This document shows, piece by piece, positions 21,760 through 32,162 of a stretch of DNA of 33,996 nt (positions within the stretch are counted from its first letter, which is position 1; each line of letters starts with the position of its first letter). Both the position numbers and the translations under genes were made by a program. This DNA is from Fomitopsis serialis (lineage: Eukaryota > Basidiomycota > Agaricomycetes > Polyporales > Fomitopsidaceae), in NCBI RefSeq assembly GCF_022376445.1, contig NW_025955377.1, positions 1 through 33,996 of the forward strand, read 5' to 3'. The notes beneath the pieces were generated by a model. It made no database searches. It was not told the origin of the DNA and saw only the letters and a list, made by a program, of their open reading frames with translations.

Positions 21760-22860
21760 TTCGTTTTCGATTTTTGACGTGAGGTTGGGATGCGTTCCAT
21801 TGCCATTTTATACGATGCGGGTTACTGCTGATGACTCAAAAGACATCGTCGTCCGCGACCGATGGGAACGGTCTGAGGTGACATATGTTAGAACCGATGC
21901 GCGTAGTTAAATTACTAAGTTAGTTAGGGACATGAGTGATGGATACAGTGTATCACGAGCCGCATTGTCACCGGAGGGAACACACATACTATAACTTGAT
22001 AAGCAGTGGATATGCAATCCGAGCTGTAGGTTTTGTAGTTCACTTGAATCTTGGTTGCGACTTTTACTGACTTATACTGTGACGACGCAGTGAAGGCTTC
22101 CTCAGTCCGATTGCAGACAACCTGACGATGGGTATGATAGACCCACCTTGTATAGTCATGTTGGTGTGGCGAACTTCTGAGTTGAGGTACAAGCATTCCA
22201 TGCCACCGATCAATACTTCAGCTTCAGTAGCCGAACCCTGTCGCAATAGCATCAGACGCGAGCACGCAAAGTGGAGGCTCACCTTGGCCCTTGACAGTGA
22301 GTGATGTGGCACCCTACCTCCGCACCGGCGTGTCTGACGTGACGCCGCGCAGAAGGAGATACAAGAGTTTGATACTTCTTACTTCTGACATCTCACGTAT
22401 GCACCGCGCAGAAACGGTTTCCACTGTCGGAAGGAGTTACAATGATTTGGTACGACTCGGTGACACCGTGAGAAGCACCAAATTACTGAGTGTGCGGCGT
22501 TGGGGAATGGTGACCCCTGGATTGCCCTGGAGGTTGATCGGACCGTCCTGTGAACGATGCAGTTGTATTTGACCTGCCAGTGAATTTAGCTATGTAGTAA
22601 CGAGATGACTCGGCTTACAGGCATGGCTGCATATTGAGAGTCACCCGCAGGCTCCTCTTCCGCTATTGCTTACCGTGTGCAGTATGAGGTCGAAGCACCC
22701 TCCCGGACACAAAACGGTACCGAGAACACTTCCTTCGTATGCGTTACGTTACATCGTTGACAGTATCCCCAACCAATAACTGGAGTCCGCCTAGATCATT
22801 CCGCTCGTGAGTCCGTCACATACGCGGGTCAGTAAACCCTTTTGGTGGCAAGATTCCTAA
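21760..22860. other. intergenic region between OMT-B and trehalase
   Basis: Apart from the OMT-B promoter I see nothing: only short unlinked frames. A minus frame at 22312-22064 (FACSRLMLLRQGSATEAEVL) looks mildly protein-like but has no partner exons. Confidence 0.45.
21806..21812 (-). promoter_or_regulatory. TATA box of OMT-B
   Basis: TATAAAA on the minus strand, 47 nt before the ATG at 21759. This is the best TATA match in the window and suggests an inducible rather than housekeeping promoter. Confidence 0.65.
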
Positions 22861-25800
22861 TCATGCTAGCAAAGTCATCAAGATACCGCCAATGATAGCC
22901 ACAGCTGTTGCACTCGACGAAAAATGCGTAGATGCGCTACTAGCAAGGCCCGACGAGCTGTGCCCGGACGCGCTGCCAGTGGTGCTCGCAGTCGAGCTAT
23001 GCCCGGACACGCTGCCAGTTGTACTCGCAGTTGAGCTAGACGATGCGGCGGATGATGTCGTCGTGGAAGTGGTGCTGTTGCTCGCGCCGACGATCTCGAG
23101 GATGTCGGGGCAGTCGGGGGCCGTGAGCACGCGACCATAATTTGCGGCGATGTACAGCACGACGCCGTTCGTCCAACCGAAACCAGCCTGCGCATCGAGC
23201 GTGAGCATCAGGTTGAGACGTGATCACAGTAGCAGGGTGCTTTACCTGGACAGTGTACTCTCCACCACTGCCGGACGAGTCGACATCGGTGGTGTTGAAC
23301 TTCTCGAACATCTTGAGGAACGCGTCAGCTTTTCATCGCAAAGCCTTTGAAGTTCGGATACTGACGTTACCGGTGTTCCCGATGCTACCAGTGATGTTCA
23401 AGACTTCGTTAGGCAGCTGCGGCAGCAATCCCGGAATGGATCCACCAGTGGCGTGCCTGGTCACATACAAGTCATCAGCACCCAGACTGACCACCCACAA
23501 TGGATCAAGATGGTTTCAAACACTCCACTCTACTGATCGCGGCAGGGGCGATCGGTGTATCCCACATACCCGATAGGGCCATAACAGATTCGCAGCACTC
23601 ACACAACAGTCAACAAAATCTCGTCCAGCGACCAATCTAGCCAGAACGAAGGAAACGAAAAACCCACTCACCAGCTGCACAGCGCGCTCGCAAAGTAGCG
23701 ATTCGCCACCTCGCGCTTGAGCACATCCGCCCATCCCTCGCCCTCGGTGGCGTTCCCGCCATTGACGACCGTGCCATTCAGCCTGCTCACGTCAGCTTCA
23801 GGCCCGAGCTTCGTTGCGTTCCCGAGCGCCACGCTGAGCACCTGCCCGGGCAGTCCGTCCTCCGCAACGCCGAGCTGTCCGGCAGGGACGAGCGCGTACG
23901 TTGACTCGTTCGACGCCGGAGTGGGCAGCGCACCCGAGGTGAGGTTGGACGGGAGAGCGGACAGCGCTTCGAGGACGATGAATTGGTGCGGCGGCCACGC
24001 GTTCGGGTTGTCCCTGCGTAGCACGAGAGGTAATGCTCAGTGCATGACAGACGAGCGAGTCTCGCAGGGGTGACATACCACTGTAGGCCCGTCTCCAAGA
24101 ACGTCACGGGCAAGCTCCCATTATACCGGTTCATCACCAGGTTCACGCCGGCGAAGTGCCCGAACGCGTTCTCCTCACTCGCAAGCACCTCCTCGGGCAC
24201 GATCCCATTCCAGAGCGGGTAGAACGTCGCCATACTGTAGATGCTGTTCCGCGCGCCCGCAGTCAGGTTGTAGTCGTAGAACGCCAGCTTCTCTACGTCC
24301 CAGTTCAAGTCGAGGATCCCCGCGCGCAGGGAGGCCGCGGTCTCGAGATGCACCTCGGCGCCGCTGTCGTTGCCTGTGGAGTTGTACATATCCGCAAGTA
24401 GGGTGTGTGCCTTGTCTGTGGTGCAAGTTAGATCACTGAAAATGCAATGCTGCAGTGTCACCACGCTTACAGAGAATACTGTTGAGATCGACCGGGATGT
24501 GCTCCCGCACCTGCAGAGAACGCAGCGTAGGGTTGGTGTTGTTCGTCCCACCGGCGAATGGCTGCGCGGCAAACCGCGACGAGTAGTCCCATCCCGTCTC
24601 CGCACCGCTCGCAAGCTCTGCGTAGAGCGCCGAGCGCTCCGTCTCGTTCAGGGAGGGCAAGGTAGGATCAAACGCAGTAGTGTAATCTGCGAAACATGCC
24701 CGTCAGCGTCATATGGTTCCACAATGATCACGGTGAGGTGCGCACCATCGATGTAGGACTCAGGTCGCGGCGCAGTGTTATTGACGGAATAGTGATACAT
24801 CGTGTAGGTCTGATTCGTGTACGGGCTCGTCACCTGCACGCTGCGGTTGTTCACCCACCACTGCAACTCAGTCTGACCCCGTGAATGAGCATCCTCCCAC
24901 GCACCATTCGCTGACGACGTACCTCAATGGCCGGGATTGCGCGTGTCAAAATATCCGTGTCGTTCGTAGCGGCGACGTAGTCCGCGACCATCTGGTTTTG
25001 CCTTCAATGCTCGCATCGACAGCAGAATTTACGGGTCCCACTTACGCGAGTGAACATGGGTGGCTGCGAACGGTCCAAGTCTAAGCGTGCGTGAGCAGCG
25101 AACGCGATGTCGGTAGCCGCGTTTGACTCACAATATATCCGCCCGCCATTAGGAATGAAACCAAACGTGTCAATCTCGTCCATGAAGTTTTGTAGAGTCG
25201 AGTTCGCGATGTCATACAGTTCGCTCTGGATCAGGCCTTGGACGATCCAATATGAGTCCCAATAGTCTGTGAACACCCTGTGATTCAGTACTCTGATCAC
25301 ACTGCCAGACCACAAGTATACTCACACTGCTCACGGAACCTCCCGCCCGGGATCACGAAAGTGTGGTTGAGCTGTATGAACGTGCCTTCGCAGTCGCCCG
25401 CGTCCGGGTAGATCGGGCATGTCGCGCTCGTGTTCGTCTCTCTGATCAAGTCCGCCCAGTACCCGCTCACTGTCTGTGCCCACGCCTGGATCAGCGGGTC
25501 CGTCACGTTCTCGAGGAAGGCCGGGCTTTCGTTGAAGTCCGTGAGCGTGACCACGGCGAGCTCCTGCCCCTCGCCCGTGAAGTTGTCGTCCTCGAACGCA
25601 ACAATGTCGCCCTCCGTGATCCCAGCTGCACCGGAGCTGTTCTGGAGCGCCGCAAAGTCTGAGAGCACCTCCTGCGAGCGCTTCGACGTCGGCTTGTCGA
25701 CGATCGTCTTGGGGTCGCTGTAGACTTCTGCAAGGTTGACATCTTGCAAGAGCTGCGAGGGATCAGTTACTGTCCGGAATGTATGGACAGGGGTTTACAA

Positions 25801-26045
25801 CGTACCGCACCCGCACAAAATATCTCGCTGATGCACCACGGCTGCACGGGAGGCAGGGGTTCCGACGACGGGACCGCCGAGGCTGAAGCGGAGGCACTCG
25901 CGGTCGCGGTCGAAACGACGAACGATGACCCGCTCGACGATGTGGAGGACACAGAGCTCGACGCAGGAGCAGCGCTAGTCGACAACTGGGGCAGGGCGCC
26001 CACTGCCTGGAGAAGGACCAACAAACTTGCTACGTGCGCCAACAT
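22861..26045 (-). CDS. secreted GH37 trehalase with GPI-type tail
   Basis: Twelve exons on the minus strand: 26045-25806, 25752-25326, 25266-25132, 25080-25046, 24991-24923, 24872-24746, 24686-24471, 24415-24079, 24013-23672, 23456-23371, 23328-23246 and 23187-22861; 807 aa. A signal peptide (MLAHVASLLVLLQAVGA) and a Ser/Ala/Thr linker precede the GH37 domain. Signature 1 is PGGRFREQYYWDSYW (~215-229), then DRSQPPMFTR, then ETGWDYSSRF (Asp378, the expected acid by analogy with E. coli Tre37A Asp312). Signature 2 is QWDNPNAWPPHQ (~528-539). GGEYTVQAGFGWTNGV carries Glu695, the expected base (Glu496 in E. coli). The C-terminus has a Ser/Thr/Gly stalk with a 13-residue repeat and a hydrophobic end (AVAIIGGILMTLLA), suggesting a GPI anchor. 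It hydrolyses trehalose to two glucose outside the cell or at the wall. Intron 9 (23671-23457) is unusually long at 215 nt. A truncated duplicate lies at 31676-32162. Confidence 0.95.
22955..23032 (-). repeat. two tandem 39-bp units in the trehalase stalk
   Basis: The units 22955-22993 and 22994-23032 differ at only a few positions and encode STASTTGSVSGHS-like and STASTTGSASGHS-like 13-mers. The Ser/Thr-rich sequence suits an O-glycosylated stalk before the anchor. Confidence 0.8.
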
Positions 26046-26102
26046 CCTTGAGAACGAGGAGACTCCGAGCTGGCTCGTCGGTCGTCGGCGCGCGAAGGAT
26101 GG

Positions 26103-26110
26103 CCTATAAA
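26103..26110 (-). promoter_or_regulatory. TATA-like element of trehalase
   Basis: TTTATAGG on the minus strand, 58 nt before the ATG at 26045. The foldback structure begins about 230 nt further upstream. Confidence 0.45.
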
Positions 26111-26689
26111 GCAGCGGCCTGCGCGCGTCCCAGGGCCCGGGGAATGCTGTCGAAATTCCCATCAATTGCGGGGTAGAATATTGTTGGACGTGACGCTCAG
26201 ACTATCAATTGCCCAGAATGTGTCCTGATATGACGTTGTCGCCCAGTTGTCGCCGATGATCCTTAGGTCCGGAACGTCCGTTTTCGGGTGCCCAGCGGGT
26301 CTGCTGACCGCCGCACGCATGGTCGCCTGAACCGACACAACAAACGCGACATGGTATCTGAGCATGGGATATGGTACGGATATCCAAAAATATATTTTGA
26401 ATATCCCGTTCGGGGATATTGTGATCGGAGATATGGAAAGTCTGGATGCTCAAAGTATCCCGAGATGGAATACTTGAATTTCCCCACATAGTATCGCAGG
26501 CCGGGATATGGTGAGGGATGTTTAGAATATCTCTGGCCACTGTGACAATGATGTCCATTTCCGTCTACCCATCGTCCTAACCACGTTGCTTGTTTTCTAT
26601 TGTCCAGTGTCATGCGCGGTCACGGACATGTCACGCCGCAGGCCCGAGCTGCTACTTACCGTAAAAGGTAACTTTGGCTCCCTGCCGCC

Positions 26690-27233
26690 GCGGCGAGTCG
26701 CGGTACGATGTCGCGTCGCGGTGTGGTGTGTCGCGTCGCGTCGCGGTACAGTGTGTCGCGTCGTGTCATGGCATGGCATGGCGCGTCATGTCATGGTACG
26801 GCGCGTCATGTCATGTCATGGCACGGTACGGTGTGGCGTGGCATGTCACGATACGGCGTGTCATGGCATGGCATGGCATGGCATGGCGCCGGCGCGGCGT
26901 GTCATGGCATGGTACGGTACGGTATGGCACGGTACGGCGTGTCATGGCACGGTACGGCGCGTCGTGTCATGGCACGGTACGGTGCGTCATGGCATGGCAC
27001 GGCGCGTCGTGTCACGGTATGGCACGGCACGGCGCGTCGTGTCACGGTATGGCACGGTACGGCGTGTCATGGCACGGTACGGCGCGTCGTGTCATGGCAC
27101 GGTACGGTGCGTCATGGCATGGCACGGCGCGTCGTGTCACGGTATGGCACGGCACGGCGCGTCATGTCACGGTATGGCATGGGCCGCATGGCATGGCACG
27201 GCGCGGTACGGTACGGCGTGCCGTGTCATGGCA
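26690..27233 (+). repeat. pentanucleotide satellite (YRYGK units), left arm
   Basis: The sequence parses almost without interruption into ~105 five-base units of form pyrimidine-purine-pyrimidine-G-G/T, such as CATGG, CACGG, TACGG, CGCGT and CGTGT. A higher-order repeat of 25 units (125 bp) is visible: the series starting at 26943 recurs from 27068. Units differ mainly by transitions. The unit contains no stop trinucleotide on this strand in any frame, so long plus-strand frames here are not genes. Confidence 0.9.
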
Positions 27234-27421
27234 CAGTGCGAGCATGGTGCTTATGTCATGCCACTGAAGTAAATTGTACCCTACATACATTATTGAGGCT
27301 CAGGCTGTACCTAACGCCAATACAATACCTGTTCAACTCAGGCTGTCACAGTACAATGCAAGAATAATTGATTGTAATAAAGCGACATGAGCGAAGTATA
27401 TGTACCATTATCCATACCATA

Positions 27422-27962
27422 TGCCATGACACGGCACGCCGTACCGTACCGCGCCGTGCCATGCCATGCGGCCCATGCCATACCGTGACATGACGCGCCG
27501 TGCCGTGCCATACCGTGACACGACGCGCCGTGCCATGCCATGACGCACCGTACCGTGCCATGACACGACGCGCCGTACCGTGCCATGACACGCCGTACCG
27601 TGCCATACCGTGACACGACGCGCCGTGCCGTGCCATACCGTGACACGACGCGCCGTGCCATGCCATGACGCACCGTACCGTGCCATGACACGACGCGCCG
27701 TACCGTGCCATGACACGCCGTACCGTGCCATACCGTACCGTACCATGCCATGACACGCCGCGCCGGCGCCATGCCATGCCATGCCATGCCATGACACGCC
27801 GTATCGTGACATGCCACGCCACACCGTACCGTGCCATGACATGACATGACGCGCCGTACCATGACATGAACGCGCCATGCCATGCCATGACACGACGCGA
27901 CACACTGTACCGCGACGCGACGCGACACACCACACCGCGACGCGACATCGTACCGCGACTCG
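27422..27962 (-). repeat. pentanucleotide satellite, right arm (inverted copy)
   Basis: Reverse complement of the left-arm satellite. The unit order agrees with the left arm, with one extra base near 27868 in the right arm. The same 125-bp higher-order pattern is present. Confidence 0.9.
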
Positions 27963-28320
27963 CCGCGGCGGCAGGAGCCAAAGTTACCTTTTACGGTAAG
28001 TAGCAGCTCGGGCCTGCGGCGTGACATGTCCGTGACCGCGCATGACACTGGACAATAGAAAACAAGCAACGTGGTTAGGACGATGGGTAGACGGAAATGG
28101 ACATCATTGTCACAGTGGCCAGAGATATCTAAACATCCCTCACCATATCCCGGCCTGCGATACTATGTGGGGAAATTCAAAGTATTCCATCTCGGGATAC
28201 TTTGAGCATCCAGACTTTCCATATCTCCGATCACAATATCCCCGAACGGGATATTCAAAATATATTTTTGGATATCCCGTACCATATCCCGTGTTCAGAT
28301 ACCATGTCAGGTTTGTTGTG

Positions 28321-28898
28321 CGAAATATGTACGCAGAGGCAGTGGTTGGCAGTGGCAGCCGCAGTACCAACGCGCATCATGATCAGGATGACTGCCAGGA
28401 CTCAGAGACCAGGTATCCAGGAACGCCGTCGAAACCTCTGATCATGAGAGGAGGGGAGGAGGCCGGTAATTCAAAGGTAATCCCATTTCGTTATCCAGCT
28501 AAGTTAAGTAGGCGACCGTGTAGTGCGTGACACGTGCACCGTATACGTAAGTACACAACATGTTTCCGGTTGATCTTGAAATATTCAGGAGTGTGCGCAG
28601 GACGTGTCAAGCGGAGAATATCAGGCTAAATCAAAGTAAATATCAAGTTGCGGGCGTAGGACAGTATGTATTGTAAGTACTAGTGTATGGCAGACCAGTA
28701 ATGTACAACTTCATCCCCAACGAATATCACGATGTCCAATAAACATGCAGTAACCGAGATGGTGTGGCATCGCGACTACAGTTCTAGCTATCCGTAGCAC
28801 CTCTATACGCGCGTAGTGGTCGTGGACCCGTATTGTTCAGGCGAGCCTAAAGTCGATGTCGTCCGTGTATACCAGACCGGTGGGCATCTCCTCCTCTT
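28321..28898. other. intergenic region between foldback and P450 pseudogene
   Basis: No gene is seen. The sequence directly outside the right arm is unrelated to that outside the left arm. Confidence 0.45.
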
Positions 28899-30754
28899 TC
28901 AAGTGTCAAGCACGGCACCGACCTGATCATGACGCGGCACGAGGTTTACTTCAAATGGCAAGGGTGTGCGACCAGAGTTGCCATCATACTCTTCCAGGCA
29001 TGGGGTTTGCCTGGTACAGCGGCAATACAAAATGCCCAGAGCAGTCTTGAGACTGCAAGGAAGAGCCTTTCTCCGCAACCAGCATACCGGGGCATATACG
29101 GCGACTGTGCTGGGAAGTCAATATTTGTAGCTTGCGGCATGCGCATTTCCCACGTACCCTGCTCCGAAAGCCCAATGTCCCTGTCCATTGGATCGCCAGC
29201 TTAGAGGACTCCTACTGGAAAGGTTGTCGCCCATGAAGCGTCGGGATTGAATTCAAGGCTGCATAGGACGTGAGATCGACGCAGATCGTATGCAAATCAT
29301 ACCGACGCACGCTTCTGCATATCTCTCTTCTTTTTGGTGGAGCGAGTAGCAATTCAGAACCATCACTGTATTTGCCGGGATATACATGCCACGGTAGACA
29401 AAGTCATTGTCCGAACAATGAGGTTCCCATCCAGAAAGTGAATGACAACGAGACCTGGTGCACGGTCGGTATGCAATACACAGTGCTGATCAATTTCGGA
29501 CTCACTTCTTTGACGATAGCTCGCACGTAAGGCAAGCACATTCGTCCTCAGGTGAGGGCCACCTAGCACGTCCTATAACGTGGTCAGTTCCTGATGCGCC
29601 TTTGCCTGGATTCCGGATGAGAAGGCATCAAGGCGAGGAACCAGTGAATGGTTCCAGACGTCTGTATATCATCATATCAAGTGATGCCCAGCGATGCCGG
29701 AAATGTATTCACCGAGTGTGAGCCACCAGTAGCGAAGCGGTGGTGAGCATGCACAAGTCGGTCCAGCTCAGATGCTCCTCTTCCTCGCAGGCCAGAAGGG
29801 ATTTACAAGGCAATCGGGAACATCATCTCGGAGTCCATGCGCTCTTTCACGTGGCGGATCATCGCGCCATATACGTCCAGAAGTCTTGGCTCAGCTTGCG
29901 ACCGCGCGAACGGGTAGGGGTCGGTATCCATTGCAGAGGCTTGATGAAGTCAACGGCATTGGTCCACGGCCCTTGAGGAGATGAACACTGTGCAGAGGAT
30001 GCAGGCGACGTTCCCGGGCTACTCACCTGTCAGTCGCATGAATTCCATACCCAAAAGAAGTGCTCTCTTTGACGAGAGGATCGGTAACGAGCCAGTACGA
30101 GTACCAAATGTTACAGAAAGCATGTTGCTATTGACGGTGTCAGCGAACCCAACGCGGATCATGTCTGCTTACTTGAGAACATAGCGGCCAACGTAGTGCG
30201 CAGGTGACGGAAGCCTTGCCTTGTCAGTGTCGTGGTAAGAGAGTGGATGAGCATGTGCGCCTCATAGTCAAGAGCTGCTGTGTATCCTTCTACAGGCTTT
30301 GGAGGACAGCATGGTATTAGCAATTCTCGATGTTTCCTCTGTCACCGCCAGTGTCAGTCAGTTCACGCTTTGGCGAGAATCCACGGTACCATGTTTCATT
30401 GTAGGGAGTAGCCGTGATCCGCGCCGCCTTTCAGAATCGTCTGGTTCTTCATGAAATAGTTCCATCGGCTTGAGAAGTTAGCTCCATTGACACCAACAGG
30501 TCTCGGACGACGGTCGGATCGTTAAGAACAACGAAGAGCTGATTGCCCATCCAGACAGAGTAGATGGGACCATACTTCTTCGCCCACTTGTGGATGATGT
30601 GTTCAGGATATCTTGGAAGGAAGGGGAAGCGGAACGGGGGTCCTGGAGGGATCGAGTTCCCGTCCTTGTCTCGCAGACTTTTGCGAAGGATGTATCGCAG
30701 GAAGACATATGACACAAGGAGTGCCAAAGCCGTGGATAGCAGCTTATGCTCCAT
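28899..30754 (-). pseudogene. cytochrome P450 pseudogene (full length, multiple frameshifts and stops)
   Basis: The minus strand starts with an intact N-terminus: a membrane anchor (LLSTALALLVSYVFLRYIL), proline hinge PPGPPFRFPFLPRYPEH, KKYGPIYSVWMGNQLFVVLN and TVVRDLL. A one-base loss near 30487 then shifts the frame, and NFSSRWNYFMKNQTILKGG continues in another frame. Recognisable pieces follow in order: EGYTAALDYEAHMLIHSL, NMLSVTFGTRTGS, AVDFIKPLQWIPTPTRSRGR, YRGMYIPANTVMVLNCYSLH, the heme loop as WAFGAG then RRICPGMLVAE across an intron, RLFLAVSRLLWAF and PLPFEVNLVPRHDQVGAVLD, with a stop at 28899. In-frame stops and frame changes occur throughout, while intron borders (for example gtaagc...caatag) survive. 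It resembles basidiomycete microsomal P450s of the O-methylsterigmatocystin oxidoreductase-like group. The heme Cys is preserved, so decay looks neutral and fairly recent. It is not functional as read. Confidence 0.9.
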
Positions 30755-31675
30755 ATCAATGGATGCGCTGAGGTAAAAACAGGGCCCGGGTTGTTAATCT
30801 TTGCGCAAGTCAGATGCGAGTACCTAATTGCGCACCTATGCGATTTTTCGGGTTCAAGACGGTCAATGGCGCTGGGGGAAACACTCGTGTACCCTTCTAT
30901 ATAACCTTCAAGTTGGCGACCATCCTTGATAAGCCACGGCCACGCCGAGTACTGGTGGCAGCCCTGGCACATGCAATCAGTTTCTAGTCCGCACAGCTAT
31001 TCATGTATGTCAAATCGTACCTGGCAGTGTTGGCCGCAAGAAAAACATCCGACGTCGGGCCCGCGATCGTATACAGTGTTTTCAAAATGGTTGTCGTTTC
31101 GCGTTTGCCAGCGGCCAGTGTGGCTTCCCATCGCCCCACATCCGCTGTGACGGCACGCCACAGTGGCACCTGCACCCCTCGTCCGATATGTTCGGAATAC
31201 CTGGAATTGCGCTAGATACCCTCCATGTTTCGCGACGAAGGTACAAGCCAGGCATCCTTAATACGTGGCCAAGGTTGAGAGAAAATTGTACGGACCCACT
31301 CTATGCACTCTGCACAAGTAACGGGACTTACCAGGCGCGTTGGGGCCAGCTCAAGAAGGCGAAACAAGATGCTCACGTGCGCACATGCGACAACCATTAT
31401 GCATTGCAAACGACTGTAAGTAGTATCATTCAGTATCCCAAGTACACAGAGTGGCATGCCACACATCACATCTTTGGATATTAGATCGCACCTTGACGCC
31501 CCAAGGTCTCAGGATCTCACAGCGCATCATCAATATGTCACCGTGTGTGTTTCGGGTGTCTTGGTCTGCGAACATTGAAGGCCTCTCAAACAGGGCCAGA
31601 AATTTCCTCTGCTATGATTATGATAAGTACGAGAACTTCGTGCGATGCTCGTCTGACCACCAGGCAGACGTACCT
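30755..31675. other. no supported gene; two unassigned minus-strand protein-like stretches
   Basis: On the minus strand 31175-30984 reads VPLWRAVTADVGRWEATLAA then LYTIAGPTSDVFLAANTARY, and 31350-31215 reads CAECIEWVRTIFSQPWPRIK. Both look like former coding sequence, but I cannot name a family and find no complete gene. They lie in a region of decayed genes. Confidence 0.35.
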
Positions 31676-32162
31676 TCGCAGTCCGGGTTGATCGGGCGTG
31701 GCGCGCTTATGTTCGTCTCCCGTCTGCGCCCACGCTTGGATCAACAGATCCGTAACTTCAGTACTAACTCAAGGAACACCGGGCTGTCGTTGAAGTGCGT
31801 GAGCGTGACTAGCACAAGCTCCTGCCTTCGCCTGTGAAGTCGTCGTCCTTGAAGGTGACGATGTCGCCATCAGTGATCCCAGCTGGACCGGAGCTATTCC
31901 GGAGCGTCGCAAAATCAGAGAGCACCTGCGCTTGTACGTCGGCTTGTCGACGATCGTCTGAGGGTCGCCGATAATTCTGCAAGATTGACATCTCGCAAGG
32001 GCTGCGGATCCTCTGTTACTGTCTAGAATGGATGAACAGGGGACCTGTAACGTACCACGCCCGTACAAGATATTTCACTGATGCGCCACGGCTGCACAGG
32101 AGGCTGGGGCTCCGACTCGGACGACGGGATCACTGATGCGGAGGCAGAGGCACTCGCTTGTA
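31676..32162 (-). pseudogene. truncated duplicate of the trehalase 5' region
   Basis: Minus-strand sequence parallels trehalase exons 1-2 (about 25890-25394). It keeps TIVDKPTYKR, then LSDFATLRNSS, AGITDGDIVTFKDDDFTGEG and a version of IQAWAQT. The exon 1/2 intron and part of the Ser/Ala linker (CISEIFC region) are also recognisable at 32000-32160. It lacks the start codon, signal peptide, both trehalase signatures and everything downstream. It has an internal deletion (the GYWADLI part) and frame changes. Same orientation as the intact gene, about 6 kb away. Confidence 0.9.

Larger units (their letters stand above)
26336..28320. mobile_element. foldback (long inverted-repeat) structure, about 2 kb
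   Basis: The left arm 26336-27233 and right arm 27422-28320 are reverse complements with only a few mismatches and one-base indels that I could spot by eye. They are separated by a 188-nt non-repeated spacer (27234-27421). Outer ends read CACAACAAAC on the left and its complement on the right. The outer ~250 nt of each arm are AT-rich with many GATAT/ATATC motifs. Then comes ~100 nt of ordinary sequence, then ~540 nt of 5-bp satellite. I see no transposase frame and no clear target-site duplication. It could be a non-autonomous foldback transposon, a MITE-like palindrome, a recent inverted duplication, or an assembly artefact. Confidence 0.75.

Noticed and set aside
26586..28069. Long overlapping open frames of ~175-243 codons in several frames on both sides of the foldback (His/Arg/Trp/Met-rich)
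   Set aside because: They are a by-product of the 5-bp repeat, whose units cannot form a stop codon on one strand. All three frames are open at once and the two arms give identical peptides.
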